Source of the DNA: Tetrahymena elliotti 4EA
Lineage: Eukaryota; Ciliophora; Oligohymenophorea; Hymenostomatida; Tetrahymenidae
Assembly (NCBI GenBank): GCA_000231825.2
Contig: JH720303.1
Span: 954,574-1,018,573, forward strand
Reading direction: 5' to 3'
Length of the DNA stretch: 64,000 nt
Positions 1 to 14,500 of the stretch are shown one piece after another. Position numbers and translations under genes: made by a program. Each line of letters begins with the position of its first letter. The first letter of the stretch is position 1. Below the pieces are notes generated by a model. It saw only the letters and a program-made list of their open reading frames with translations. It had not been told where the DNA came from and made no database searches.

Positions 1-3000
1 AAAGGTTACTATTTTGATGAAAGTAATTTTTGTAAAATTTGTGAAAACAATAAAGCTTTTTATATAAATGGAGAGTCTTGTAAACCTTGTTACTAAAATT
101 GTTCTACATGTTCTGGTGGTTTAGCTACAGATTGTAAAACATGCTTAAATCCTTTAGAGAAATTAATGCCTGATAACAGTTGCTCAATATGTCCTTCTGA
201 TGGCTTTTATGTAGAAGGAGATAAATGTGTTCCATGTCATCCAAGTTGTAAATAATGTTAAGGTACTTCTGCAAATGAATGCACTTTGTGCTAGGATGGC
301 TAACACTTATTTAAGGATAAAACATGCTCAACATGCCCTACAGAGCAATATTTTATAAGTGGAATAAAATGTCTTTAATGCTCCTCAAATTGTAAAACAT
401 GTACAAATGAAAATAATGATGGATGCTAAGAATGTATGGGGAATAAAAAGCTTGATAAAAATAATGTATGTATAGACTGTCCAGAAATGTAGTTTTACTA
501 AACTGTTATATAATGTCTTGAGTGCCATTAAAATTGTCTCACCTGTAGTAATGGAGGTATTTATTTAAATTTAAAGTTATTTAATTTTCAAATTTTAACA
601 TTTAACATTTAACAATTAACAATTAAGAAACAACAAGCTGTCTAACATGCTAACCTGGGCTTAGAAAAATGATGGATAATAGTTGCTAAATATGCCCTTC
701 TACTAATTTTTATGATGATGGAATTAATTGCACTCCTTGTCATCCCTCTTGTGAAGTTTGTAAAGGTCTTACTGAAAATGATTGTTTAAATTGTCCAAGT
801 GGTAAGCACTTTATGCCAGATAAGACATGTAAAGTTTGCCCAACAAATAATAAGTTTTATATTGATGGTTCCTCATGCATTCCTTGTTTTGAAGGGACTT
901 GCTAAACTTGTACAGGAAAAGAATAGAATCAGTGCCTAACATGTTAATCAGGTTTTTATCTCTACCCAGATGGTTCATGTGGAAGTTGCAATGAAAACTA
1001 TTATTTTAAGGATGACTAAAATAAACTTTGTAAGAAATGTGATTCTTCTTGTTTGACTTGTCATGGAGAGTTAGATACAGAATGCGATTTATGTAATACA
1101 AATAAATTTAAGTATCCTAATCAGACATGTCAAGAGTGTGATGTTAACAACAAGAAATTTATATCCTCAGGTACTTTTTGTTTAGACTGCGATCCTTCAT
1201 GCAAAACTTGTAATAATGAATAACCTGATTAATGCAAATTATGTGAAGAAAATTTGTATTTCAAAGATAATTTATGCTAAAACTGCCCTGAAGAACACTA
1301 TTTTATTCAAGGAACATAATGTCTGAAATGTAATGACACATGCTTGAAATGTTCAGGAAATAAAGAAACAGATTGTATTTCTTGTGATAATAATAATTTT
1401 ATAGATGAGGACTCTAAAATTTGTAAACTTTGTGACATAAGCAATAAGTATTATTAGGATGAATTATTTTGTAGAAAGTGCCATGCTTCATGTAAAACAT
1501 GTAATAACCCCAATTCATGTTCGACATGTGATGATGGATTATCTTTTATGGAAGATGGTTCTTGTAAAGTATGTAGTATTAATGATGGATTTTATATTGA
1601 TAACTCTAATAATATGTGTAAAAAGTGCATTTCGAACTGCCAAAAATGCTCTAACGCAAGCGTTTGTGATGTTTGTAAAAGTGGATTTTTACTTAAAATA
1701 GATGGTACTTGTGGTAGTTGTGATTCAAATCAATTTGTTGATCAAAACCAAAAATGTTAAAGCTGCCACTCTTCCTGTTCAACATGTAATGGACCTCAAT
1801 AAACAGATTGTATAAGCTGCTCTAATAGCCAACTTTACATAAGATTAGATACAAAAATATGTGGAAAGTGTGATACTAATTAATATATTGATGGAAATAA
1901 ATGTGCAGACTGTCATTCAGATTGCTCAACATGCACTGGACCTCTAGACTAGGATTGCAATATTTGTTCTAGCAACTCAAAGTAATTTTGTGATAATTCA
2001 AAAGTGTTAGAATTTGGCAAACTTAACAACAAATAGTCTTTGAAGTGTGAAAAATCTTGTTTAGTGTGTAATTCAACATGCAAAACATGCTTTTCTTCTA
2101 CTCCATAGGGATGTATGGATTGCTCAATAGGAACACTAAAGACTGATTTTTCATGTTCTCTTTGTGGTAATGGTGAATATTTAGATACTACTGCATAAAC
2201 TTGTAGAAAATGCTCCTTAAATTGTCTTCAATGTACAAGCTTAAATTAATGTACTTTTTGTAAAGATGGGTTTACTAATGTATCTGGTAAGTGTTACACA
2301 TGCCCAAATGGTTAATTTGTTGGTAATTTAATTATTTTTTGCTTTTTAAAAAATAAATTACCCTTTATTTTAAATTATTAAAATAGATTCAGATACGAAA
2401 TGCAAATAGTGCCACACAGATTGTAAAACTTGTACAAATAAAACCAACTCTGATTGTTTAGTTTGTAGTGACTCAAATAAATTCTTAAATTAAAATAATT
2501 AATGTGTAAGCTAATGTGATCTTGGATACATCAAACATACTGTTTTAAATAAATGTGTTAGATGCTAATATAAAATGATAAATGGAAGCTTGGAATGCCT
2601 TTAAGATTGTCCTGACTAAAATGGGTGCTCAATTACATGCTTAGATAACTCTTTTAAGCTAAATGATCAATTATGCTAGTGTAATTAAAATTACTAATTT
2701 GTATAAAGTTCCATTAATAAATGTGAAATATAATGTGGAAAAAATGCAATATAAATTGATTAAAATACTTGCTAATGCAAGGATTAAAATTATGAATTTG
2801 TTCCTTTATCAAAAACAAGTTGCCGAGTAAAGTGTGGTTTAAATGCAGTAAACTTAGATGAAAATACATGTTTATGCAATAAAGGATTTTCATTTATTCC
2901 CACAACAAATAATACAGCTTGTCAGATAGATTGTGGATTGAGTGCCTTTAGAGTAGATGAAAATACTTGTTAATGTAATCCTAACTATAAATTTATTTCT

Positions 3001-6000
3001 GACTCAAAAATAAACTGTGAAATTGTTTGTGGATTCAAGGCTATACAAGTCGATAGCTAAATTTGTGGTTGTGAGAAAGGATATTCTCTTAAAACTCAGT
3101 CAAAGACAGAGTGCTAAATAGATTGTTTAGACAATACAGAGAGAGTAGACAATAATACTTGTTAATGTAAGTCAGGATATAATTTTGTTGATAATTCTTT
3201 AGTATAGTGCTAAATTAATTGTGGTCTTTTTGCAATTAATGACAGTATTAATTCATGTAAATGCCTACAAGGTTATGAATTCTAATTTAATAATTTAATT
3301 GATTGCTAGATAAAATGTTTAGAAAATTCTATCAGAATTGATTCATCAACTTGTTAATGCAGTGATGGATATGAATTCGTTAAGGATTCAAAAGCTTAGT
3401 GCCAAATAAAATGTGGAACTCATTCTAAAAATTTAGATTTACTCACATGCTAATGTTTAGAAGGTTATGAATTTGTTCCTGGGAGCAGTACAGAATGTAG
3501 AATTAAATGTGGTAAGTATGCATTGAGATAAGATAATGACACTTGTGTTTGTGATAGTGGTTACAACTTTGTATAAAATTCTATGAGGGAATGCTAGATT
3601 ACTTGTGGTAGAAATGCAACAAACAAAGATCAAGATACATGTGTGTGCAAAAATGAATTTATTTTTGAATAAAATTCAAATGTAGATTGCGAAATAGTAT
3701 GTGGTATAAATTCGTAACCTCTTACAAAAGAATCATGTTAATGTAATACTGGATATGAGCTTGCTCCAGGTTCCTTAGCAAATTGCTAGCTAAAATGTGC
3801 TGAAAATGCTGTAAATAAAGGATATGATGAATGTATTTGTAAACCTGGATTTGAATACTAAAGTAATTCCAAAATAGCTTGTGAAATAATATGTTTAGAA
3901 AATTCATTTAGAATAAATGCAAATACTTGTTAATGTAATACTGGCTTTGAATTTATTCCTAGTTCTTCAACTCAATGTAGAATAAAATGTGGTAATTAAG
4001 CAATAAATGAAGATCTTAATACATGTAAATGCCTCCCGGACTTTTAATTTTTAAAGGGATCTTCTTTAGAATGTGAAATTAAATGTGGAGAATTTGCTTA
4101 ACAAGCTGATTAAAATACTTGTTAGTGTATTAAAAATTCTTTTAGTTTTGTACCAGGATCAAAAACGACTTGCTAGCTTGTGTGTGGTAATAATGCTGTA
4201 AATCATCCTACAAAAAGAGATGAGTGTGCATGTAAGGAAAATTTTTAATTTGAAAAAGGATCAGAAATTAACTGTGAAATAGTGTGTTTAAATAATTCTG
4301 AGTAGAAAAACAAAAATGAGTGTAAATGTTCAAAATAAGGTTATGAGTTTTACCCTGGGTCTTTAGTGAAATGTAGAAAAAGATGTGGTGAAAATTCTAT
4401 TTAGTCCGATGAAAATAGCTGCTAATGTTAGAAAGATTTCTAATTTGCTAATGGATCAGATTCAGATTGTGAAATAAAATGTGGTAAAAATGCAGTTTAG
4501 TTAAATTCAAAGTAATGCTAATGCGTAGATAAATTTGATTTTATTGAAAATTCAGTAACTGATTGTAGGATTAAATGTGGTTACAAATCTGTTAATTTGG
4601 ATGACAAAAATTGTACATGTGAAAAAGGATATTATGCTGTACCTGGATCTTTGACTGAATGTTAGCTATTTTGTGGATCTCATTAAATTAATTTAGATTA
4701 AGAAAACTGTATTTGTGAAAAAGGATTTGAGGGTATTCCTGGTTCAGTTCCTCTTGAATGTAGTATTACTTGTGGTCATAAATCTAAAAAAGAATCTCAA
4801 TTTAAATGCAAATGTGAAGATGGGTACAAATTGAAGGATGGATCTTTTTCTGAATGCAATATAAAGTGTGGATAAAATGCTATAAATGATTAGCTGGATA
4901 ATAACAAATGTATCTGTAAGGATAATAAATATAAATTTGTGAATAATTCAACTATAAATTGTGAATTAATAATTTACTAAGAATCATCTTTCAGTATTTC
5001 AGATTTAAAATATTATAGTTCTTTCTATATTATTACTGGTTCAACATTCTTTTCAATAGGGTTATTTTTCGTTGCTTGGAAATTTGATATAAGAGATGTA
5101 CTTAGAGTTGTTCCATCTTAGTAACATTTACCAAGTTTTTTACTTGAAAGCTCCTAAATAAAAGTCTCTCATTTAGTAGCTTTTGACTTTAAATAAAGCA
5201 TTTCAGGAAATAATAAATTGAAAGCTCTTAATAACTAATATAAAAGGAAGTAGCATATCTCAACTATCCTTAATGCTACATTAACATTGAATCATGACCA
5301 AACAGCTCCACTTGATTTTTCAGATTTTGATAAGGTTTAAGAAGCTAAGAACGCTACTACAATTTAGTAACTAAACATAACAATTGACAACTAAGATGCA
5401 ACAAAAAATGTACTTGATTTTACTGATTTTGATAATAACTAAGAAATTTAGAAAAAAATTAATGAAAGTAAAATTGAATCACTTAATAAGTAAAATTTGT
5501 AGCAAAATTCTTCAATCTTAATGAATCACATCAACTCATCAATATTAAACAACAATAATTAATTAGATTAATCAAATATATAAGATTTAAATTAATCAGC
5601 TTTAGCTTAATCTCCTTTATAAAAATAAGCTAGAATTTCCTCTCCTGATTATTTAAAAACAAAGCCTACACCTGCTTTAAATACTTCAACCCCATACATT
5701 TACCCAAAATAGTTGCCTTAAAATAATGGAAAAAAATCCTTATTCTCAATAATATTTGTAATAATTTTTATTTAAAATAAAATTAATCTTTTTTTAATTA
5801 AAGTTTAATCACGAGTTTATAAGCATATGGATATAATATAATAGATGCATATCTAGAGCTTTAAGAGTTTTTATATTCCATTTGAAGTAGATATTCTAAT
5901 TAGGAATTATATCTCTCTTACCAATAGTAATTTATTTTGGTATTAAAATATTATTTTATTAAATATTAATCCTAAAGTAATAGGTCGCAATTGGAATAGT

Positions 6001-6316
6001 TATAGGGTTTGTAAGTACAGTTGTTTTTATGGCAGTTAATAAGTTAATTAAATCGTATGGAACTTCTAAAAATATAATATCCCAAATATTAAAATATGGA
6101 ATTTTATTTTCTCTATCAATTTTACTTTATTTATCAGCCATCTAAAAATTGTTTGATTAAACTTCTAATAAAGACTCATCTGGAAGTAACATGATATCTC
6201 TAACTTATCTTATAAGTTCAGGAATAGATTAAATAGTAAACTAATCAATATTAGCTATCATCTATTATAATATTTAAAAAAATAAAGTATTTTAAATTAG
6301 TCCAACTAAAATATGA
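1..6316 (+). CDS. Giant Cys-repeat (furin-like/EGF-like) multi-pass membrane protein, 5' end missing
   Basis: Four visible exons (1-556, 628-2322, 2387-5757, 5804-6316), all in phase under the ciliate code, give 2044 residues; the gene starts before the window. Residues 1 to about 760 carry CxxC repeats of the furin-like/growth-factor-receptor type (CxxCxxxCxxC spacing, e.g. CHPSCKQC, CDPSCKTC). The next part, to about residue 1625, switches to about 23 tandem repeats of a second type ending in CxIxCGxNA followed by TCxC. A membrane segment lies at about 1630-1655, then a Gln/Ser/Asn-rich, probably cytoplasmic stretch, then about four hydrophobic segments (about 1905-2040) before TGA at 6314. 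This suggests a cell-surface protein with a long extracellular stalk. Large families of such proteins are known in ciliates; ligand and role are unknown. TAA/TAG occur dozens of times in frame, so this is not a pseudogene. Confidence 0.85.
2690..4965 (+). repeat. About 23 tandem coding repeats of about 35-40 codons (CxIxCGxNA...TCxC type)
   Basis: Each unit reads roughly C-[EQR]-I-x-C-G-x-N-A-x(5)-D-x-N-T-C-x-C-x(2)-G-[YF]-x-F-x-x-x-S. The spacing is nearly constant while the intervening residues differ. The repeats are diverged at DNA level, so the array looks old and maintained by selection on Cys, Gly and Asn positions, not freshly amplified. Confidence 0.8.
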
Positions 6317-7035
6317 TTCCATTTTTTTACATATTTTTTGTTAGTTGTTGTTTTTTTAATAAAATTTTATAAATTAAAAGAAATATCTTTTTATGATTTT
6401 TTTCACATTTAAAAATAGAGCTTACTAACAATATTTAAAAATTATGTATTTTAGGGTACAATTGTTAGCTTCAGAATATTTTTTATATTTTTGAGCATAT
6501 TTAAATAGATTTTGATTTTTAATTTTTTAATTAATATTATTTTTTATTTAAATTTTGTATTTTTTTTATTATTTCAAAACGTGTTTTATGTCATTTAATT
6601 ATATTTTTATTGTTTTTTTCATTAAGTTTAAATATAACATCAAATATAATAATGTTTTAGCGAAGTTATTTAATAGCTTTGAGAAAAATAATGTTATTAA
6701 GCATTTTTATTTATTTTTCATTCAAATACCATAAATTAAATATACTATATTTATTATTTTGAGAAATGTTTTCAACAAAAGAGTAAAAAATTATGCTCAA
6801 ATTAAGAAGATAATGAATATTTATTCTTACTACGAATTTATGGATATATTTTGATTAACTATTTATGCAGTTTTTAATAAATGTAAAAAATATTATTTTA
6901 GAGTTTTTGTTGATTTTTGGATAATTAATAATCAATTTCTTTTAATTTGGTGTAATAAATAAAAAAATTGATTATAGGTAAAGCATAATTTTATAATTTA
7001 CATAGAAATAAGATAAAATTCAGCTAAATTAGAAA
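6317..7035. other. Intergenic AT-rich stretch
   Basis: I see no coding frame, RNA gene or repeat. It should hold the terminator of the Cys-repeat gene and the promoter of the next gene; no motif is distinct enough to place. Confidence 0.5.
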
Positions 7036-9033
7036 ATGAAATAGTAAAGCTTCTAAAATAAATCTGTAAAATATTTGGAAGAAAATTAAAATTTAAAAGA
7101 ATAAAATGATTAAAATAGGCAAAATAAAAGTTAAGTTAGTTTAATAAATCAAGATGACAATATCTAAAGCTTTTAATAACTCTAATGCTCCAAAAATATT
7201 ATTAATAATTCATAATTTATTAGAATTAGTGTAGATACACTCTACTTTGAAGTTGATTACAAATAAATCTATCAGCCAACTCAATATCCTAACTTAAAAA
7301 TAATTTAGATTAACATAGACTCAAAATCTCATGCATAATAAATTAATTTTAACTATTTAAGAGAATTATTCTTAAAATTTGAGAATCTTTAAAATATTTA
7401 GGTAGTATTAAATAAAAATGGTAATATGAACTTAAATTCTTTTTAAGAATTAAGTAATATTTTAATGAAAAATGCAAAAATCAAAGAGTTTACTTTATGC
7501 ATATAATCTTAAAATATAAAAGATATTAATCATCTTAGTATTCTTTGCAAGACAATAGAAAACTTTAGTAGATTAGTTAAACTAACACTTATTATAGAAG
7601 TTTAAAAAAATATTATGAATAAGTAGAGTATTTAAATCATTCATAATTCTATTTAATAATTAGCTAATTTGAAATATCTTAATCTTTATATAAGCTGTTC
7701 TATTGATAATCTTAGTTTTAATTTGAGACTCAGTTAATTAATTTCCAGTCTTTAAAAAATTTAAACCTTATCTTTAATAATTGATTATAAAAATGCTAAT
7801 TAAAAGGTTTCTGAATAAGGCTTTATTTCAATTTTTTAATCTCTAAGTGAACTAAATAGTCTGGAATATTTAGGATTTTCAATTAAAAATATAAGTTTAA
7901 ATCCTCACATTTTAGATAAATCATTTAAATTATTGCCTAATCTTTTAAAATTTAATTTCTATTCTAAATATTCATTGTAGTTCAATTAAAAAGCTAAGAA
8001 AAATTGCTTTGAAAAAATATTTGACTGCCTCACGAAAAAGCAAAATTCTGAAATAAATAAAAATGAATAAAAGAACTTCTTTTAAAGTCTTTATAATTTA
8101 GAAGATATATCTTTATGTTTTCATGATGTAAATGATGAGTCATTAATTACGATTGGTTAAGGAATCAACTATTTAAAATAATTAAAGCATTTACTTATTT
8201 TAATAAACCCCTATAATAAATTTTTAAATAAAGAATTTTAAACTTAATCATCAACTTCATTCTATAATTTTTATGAAGACTATACTTAATATGATCTTTT
8301 AAAAACCGAATTTGGTTTTTGTTCCTTGGCAAATGGTTTATCCTCTCTCTCTAAGTTAGAGACACTAAAGTTTTAAATAGAATAAATAAATATCAATGAA
8401 AAAGGACTAATAACTTTAGCTAAATGTCTTTAAAATTTGGTTAATATGAAAAAACTATATATGAAATTAGGAAATAATTTTAGTGATATTGGTAAATCCT
8501 TTAATTTAATCATGGATGGTATTAAGAATATGATTTATTTAGAAAAACTTGATTTAGAGGCAGAATATTTCATTTTTTCTTCATTTAATACTTAAGGGTT
8601 AGCTCAAAAGTTTGAAAAATTGTAAAACTTAAGCAGCTTTTACTTATCATTTACTAAGAGCAGAAATAATCAATAATAGTTAGATAATTAAATAGGATGC
8701 TTAGCAGATATATTTAAATATTTATCTAATCTTAAATAAATAAATTTAAGAATAGAATATCCATAATCAGGTTAAATCATATCTTAAAAGCTTCTAAATC
8801 ATATATAGAATGTTCATACCTTTGATATAGAAATCCTAGATCCAAATTTAACCAGAGAAGATATTCAAATTTTTTTGTAAAACATTATAAAGCTTTAAAG
8901 AATGGCTAGTTTTAATTATAATTTTCAATCAAATAAAGACTTGAAATCCTTATCTAATAATATTTTTACAAAAATGTTCTAAAAAAAATTAAAACTATTT
9001 AAAAGATTAGTTAAATATCAGGTTAAAAACTGA
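7036..9033 (+). CDS. Leucine-rich-repeat-like protein, 665 aa
   Basis: Single open frame from AAAATG to TGA at 9031 with many TAA/TAG read as Gln. The first 45 or so residues are polar and Gln/Asn/Lys-rich. The rest is an irregular series of Leu/Ile-rich units of the LxxLxxLxLxI kind (for example YLEKLDLEAEYF, NLKQINLRIEYP, NMKKLYMKLGNN), as in cytoplasmic LRR proteins of the RNI type. No signal peptide, membrane segment or kinase motif is visible. Ciliate genomes hold large families of such divergent LRR proteins, sometimes auto-named as kinase-domain proteins from distant similarity. The frame is open a little upstream of the Met, so a further 5' exon is possible. Partner unknown. Confidence 0.7.
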
Positions 9034-9351
9034 AATAAAAAAGATTAAATAGTTTATTCTATCTCTTTCTTTAAATTATTATTAATTTAAAAGCTAATCT
9101 TTTTAGATTTTAATTTTTTTAAATTTAAGATTTAATTGATTTTAAATAAAAAGTATGCTTATTCATATTTTAAAATATAATATTTTATACCATCCAGAAC
9201 AATTCTAATTTAAATATTAAAATCAAAATTTTAGAATAATTATTTTTTACATGATTAAACTTAAAAAGAAAATTGTAAGACTATTTAAAAAGATTAAATT
9301 ATATTTTTTAAAATATTTATTTTTTTTAATATCAAAACTAAATAAATTCTT
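9034..9351. other. Convergent intergenic spacer
   Basis: Very AT-rich spacer between two 3' ends. Nothing recognisable. Confidence 0.5.
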
Positions 9352-10920
9352 TCACTCATAAAAAATTTGATTATGGGATTTCATCTTTGTAACTTAATCA
9401 AAACCATGTTTAGAAAGGCTAAAGTTTTTTCCACTCTGATTCCAACCTATCCATGGAAGAAGTGGATCCATCATAAGACATTGATTTACTAGAAGAGTTC
9501 CAACTTTAAGTTATTTACTCATTTCTTTAACAATATCTTGGTCATTGGAAAAAATGGATGCTGTTAAACCATATTTAGAATCATTAATTAAATTTATAGC
9601 TTATTGATATCCTTTTTCAATTTTTATAATAGGAAGAACTGGTCCAAAAATTTCTTGCTACATGATTTCCATCTAATTATGAACATTTGTTAAAATGGTT
9701 GGAAAAAATCCTCTTAATCTAGCCAATTTATCTTCTTTATTAAAATTTGTTAATGGGAGTTCAATTATTGAACCTCCATTCGAATTTAATATTTTAGCCC
9801 CCTAATCTACTGCTTTATCTACTTAAGTTTTGATAAATTATGCATGATTTTTTAATGTTAATGACCCTACTTCTATTTAGGATTGATTATTAGTTGATCC
9901 TTATTCTTTTTAAAAAACTTTAATATTATCTACAGCTGCTAATAGCTTTTCTTAAAACAATTCAAATATTTCTGAATCACAATAAACTCTTTCTATTGCA
10001 CAGCATGATTAACCCGAATTAGTAAAGCAGCCCATAATAATTTGTTTTACTACATCATCTAAGTATTTTGATGATGATTTATGAATATAAGCTGCATCCT
10101 TACCTCCTAGTTCTAAAACACAATTAGCCCAGGGATTTGTATCAATACAATCTTTTTAAACTTTTAATCCTGTTTATATACTCCCTGTAAAACTTACGTA
10201 TTATGAAAATTTATAGAGTGTTTAGAAATATTCTAAATTAGAGGTAAAAACATTACTAACAAGACCTTATAGGTCATTGGAAAAACTACTAGATACTTAT
10301 GTAAACAATTAAACTATGTCATCACCTACACCTACTGTTTGAGGAGAAGGTTTTAGTAAAACATTATTACCTGCTAAAAGTGAGGTCATCAATACACTTG
10401 AAGCAGTTAGCAGAGGATAATTCCAAGGAGAAATGATTAAAACTGTCCCTAATGGGTGCTTTGATATATATTTTAAGAATTTTTTCCCTTTTTTAATTTG
10501 ATTTTCAAGAATTTCATCTTTAAGAGCTTCTTCTGACATATCAATTAAAGACTTTATTCTGTGAATAGTAGCTTTTACTTCAAGCTAAGATTCTTTTAAA
10601 GGTTTATTTGTGAAGAGGGAAATATTTTTAGAAATTTCATCGCTCTTCTCCTTCAAAGCATCATTAAAATTTTGACATATTTTTTTCCTTTCGGATAAAG
10701 AGAGTTATGACCAGATATCTTAAGATTTTTTTCCTTCTTTAGCTAAATTAATAATTTATTCTAAGCTCAATTCTTACTTTTGGTAAACTATTTCATTAGT
10801 TTGTGGATTTCTTATTTATATGTATTGCTAATTTTAAAGAGATGCAAACCCTCTAAATGGTTTCATCATATTTATTAGTGAGTTTGATCTAAAAGTCTTG
10901 TATCTAAAAGTAGAAATCAT
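9352..10920 (-). CDS. Aldehyde dehydrogenase family protein, 522 aa, probably mitochondrial
   Basis: Intronless. Family marks in order: ISPWNYP (about residue 165, NAD-binding entry), LKPSPQT (cofactor-binding Lys/Pro segment), FTGSIQTG (Rossmann Gly motif), LELGGKDA with the general-base Glu (about 270), SGQSCCAIERV with the nucleophile Cys (about 303), and EIFGPVLP toward the C-terminus. All catalytic residues expected for NAD(P)-dependent oxidation of aldehydes to acids are present, and the length fits the family (about 490-520). The first 30 residues (MISTFRYKTFRSNSL...) are basic and hydroxylated with no acidic residue, as in a mitochondrial presequence. Substrate cannot be told. The start is the first ATG of the frame, at 10918-10920. 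Confidence 0.93.
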
Positions 10921-11578
10921 TTTATTTTTGGGCTTAGTTTTTCTTTTAAATTTGTTAATTATCTAAAAAAATAATTAATATTAAAATACTCCAAAAGATA
11001 TGATGTTGATATATTTTTTAATTACTCTTTCAACAAATACCTTATTCAGTAATTATATATCCAAAAAAAATTCGGAAAAATATGACATAGCAATTGATAT
11101 TATTACCAAAACTTTTTATTAAGTTTTATATTATGATTTCAATTCATTTCTTATGAAGTTTTATGAATAAAATATGTCTTAAATAAAAAAAATTTGATGG
11201 TCAATATATTTTTTTGTTTATTATTTAATTTGAAAAGAAAGAATACCCAAAGAGACTTGATAATAATAAACTTGGATTTTTTTAATGGATGATTTAAAAT
11301 TAAAAAATGTGAAATGTGTAATTATTTATTTTTTTATCTAATTTCTAATTAATTTTTATTTTGACATAACAAATTGATTGATTTGATTATATTTTAATTT
11401 TTTCTCTTGCATATTTCTATAGATAGTTAATGATTTCTTTTGAGAATAAAGTTTAGGATGAGTATTGAAAAGATAAAAGTAGAAAAAATACATGTTTGAT
11501 TTGAGACTAAAATAAATAGAATATTAAATAATTTAATTATTTAATTAATTTTAAACATATTAATTTATATTATTACTG
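10921..11578. other. Intergenic AT-rich stretch
   Basis: Lies between the aldehyde dehydrogenase start and the pseudokinase stop. No coding signal found on either strand. Confidence 0.5.
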
Positions 11579-14500
11579 TCAATTAGTTGCAATATTGCTT
11601 ATATTTTATTATGAAATATGCTATATATTTTCAAATGCACTTGATTGAACGTTCAGTCCTATATTTAATTCTTTATTTTTCTTTTAAATTATAGGCTTTA
11701 GATGGGATACAATTTCTTCTATATCTGGACGGTTAGAAGGATTAAAGTCAAGCATTCTGTCAACTAAATTATAGATAACTCTAACGTCACTATTTCCTGG
11801 TTTGTAAATTTGATTAATCAACACTTATTCTTAAATTAAATATTGAGCTTTTTCTGTATCAATTAAATGATCTGTAAATAAAAAGTATGTTAGCAATCCT
11901 AGAGACCAGATATCTGCTGCTTGTGTTTATCCTTCATTTTTAGGTCTAAATTTATTTTCTTTGTTTTTTAACACATAGAAATCTTATAAAAATACTTTCT
12001 TTTTACTACTTAAAAGAATGTTTTCTGGTTTTAAATTTCCATGAACCATATTTTCTTAAGCTACATTACCATGAATTTGTTAGATTGCTTATGTTATTTA
12101 CCATAGTACTAATAATTTATCATTAAATGATATAATTAATTTTTCTTTAACTGCTTGAATCAAATTTCTCTCTTTAAAATCTAGAAGAATAAATAAATCG
12201 AATGCATGTTTAGAATAAGAAACAGTTTTTCCAAAAGAACGTATTATACGAGGAGATGCTAAAACTCTTAAATTTTCAATATAATTGTTTACTCTTCTAA
12301 GATTAAAAGCATTAAGATTTTTGAATTTTTTTAAACAATATTAGTTTTCCTTATAAATGATTTTAATTGTTTCTGTTTAATCATCTGAGAAAATAATTTG
12401 CTTTTCTAAAAGCTCCTCAATTTTAAAATCTTGCTCTACAATAACTGAATCTAATTTTAGGCTAATTGTTCCTTTATTAGGGTTAAATGGCTCACTCTTT
12501 ATAGATTTCATTAGCTTTTGCTATTTTTCACTGAGTTCTGTATTTTTTTATTTCAAAGTTTAACCTTCTGCACTTTTAGCATTTGAGGATAATTAAATTT
12601 AATCCTAAGTCGAACCTTATGAATTTTGTTCAAATAAAAAGGGCTTTTGCTAATCATCAGGTTATTGAGGTGGAGGAGGGAGTCCTGGAGGATGTGATTG
12701 GTTTTAAAGTTTTAGTAAAAAATTAGTCTAGTTGATTAGTAATTCTTTTTAGGATTGCTCAGACATGAAATCTTCTGTTAAAAATTATTAAAAATGATTT
12801 TATTTAATTAAATTTATGAATTTACTTGCTGAGTCTATAACATTTACTGATTTCTATGATGCCTGTTATTGAATCTATTAAGGAATTTACTACTATTAAT
12901 CTTGGTAAGTACCTGTTTCTTTATTTTCTGTGCTATTTTAGTAATTTTCATTATTTTTACTTGCTGAGCTAGCTAAATTTAATTCAATTTTATATAATTT
13001 TTCTTCTTCTTAATTTATTTAATCAGTATTTTAATTCCTATCCTATTTATCATAAGCATTTTATTTTCCCTAATCATTTGAAACTGTTTTTTAAATTATT
13101 TATTATGAAGTAGTTTTTTCTTTCTATGAAGAAGAGTTTTAAGTCTATGAAATACTACTTGACTATTACTAGCTTTATTAATTGCTTTAACTTGAAGTCT
13201 TTTTTTAAATTTATTATTATGGATACTAAGTAATGATGGTTTCTTTTTTAATCGTATTTGTGGTTTAATTATTAATTTTAGGATCATTTTGAGTTTAGCT
13301 TGAGACTTTAGACTTTTAATCATTATTTGATTATGTTTGACCTTATTTTTGATTTGCACTTGATTGCTTTTAAAAATTAAAATATCCTGGATATTCTTCC
13401 TAAAGTATCAAGGAGAGGGGTTTATTAGCTAAATTTGGATCACTTTATGTTTGTTTATATGTTGGAAGTTCAAAATCCCATTCATCAAACTATTCCTATT
13501 TTAATAAAAATGAATAAAATAATATGAAATAATTACTATTAATTTAAAAAAGTAAATGAATTGTAAAATTTAAACATTTTTAAATTAAAATTTTCTGAAT
13601 AAAGGTAAAAATATGTTTGCTAAATTATTTACCACTTTTCCTTGGTTCTAATTATTTTAAATGTTTTGTTAAGAATTTGATTTTTGGAGATCTGAGGATA
13701 TTGATTCTTTTTGGTAATTTTCAAGAAAAGTATTTAGTGCTTAAGAGTTTGCTTAAGTAAGTTACTATTATACTTATTGTTGTTATTGCAATTTATTTTA
13801 TTACTATTATTGCTTCTTCTTTTACTTTTTATTAACCTTTTTCTTAGATGCTTCAGTCTTAATGTTTGACCCACTATTAGAGTTACTCAATTCAGAGTCA
13901 TTTAATTATGAAGACTGCTGTTAATTTAAAATTATTTAAGCATCAGAAAGGCATGGAAATTCCTCTTTTTGAATATCTAATCCCTTAAAATCTGCTTAAT
14001 CCATACTACCTTGATTAGTATAAGAGTAATCATCTTCTTCATAATAAGAATTACTCTATTTACCTAGAGTTAATCTTGGAGATGAATTAGGCTCTAAATT
14101 ATGGAAATTCATTTCTTCCTCACCTATCTGGTTTTATTGCATAATATTTGAACTAATATTTTGGACTATAGCTGTACTATTACTTCTATTATGATTAGGA
14201 AAAGTTCTAAAAGTATTATATTAAAATAATTTAAAATCAACTTCACTGAATTAAATTAATTTACTAAGGACTTTGTTAGTAGACTGGATAACTAACAGGA
14301 GGAGATGTGGTAGAAATTGTTCTCCTTAATGAAGTTTAAGAAGCCTACTTTTCGAAAGGCTCTGCTAACTAATAGAAGGCTTCTTTAATTTAAGGAAAGT
14401 ATGCTTTATCACAAATCAAGTAGCAGAATCTCTTTTTCTTTTTAATTAACTCTTAATAATCTTAAAGAGCCTATTTGTAGCCAAATTTTTGATGTAGTCT

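Noticed and set aside
1459..1760. Two overlapping plus ORFs inside the Cys-repeat gene
   Set aside because: They end at TAG/TAA that are Gln here; one is a fragment of the real frame, the other a shadow.
7036..9033. Reading the LRR-like gene as a pseudogene full of stops
   Set aside because: All internal stops are TAA/TAG; there is no TGA, which fits the ciliate code used throughout the window.
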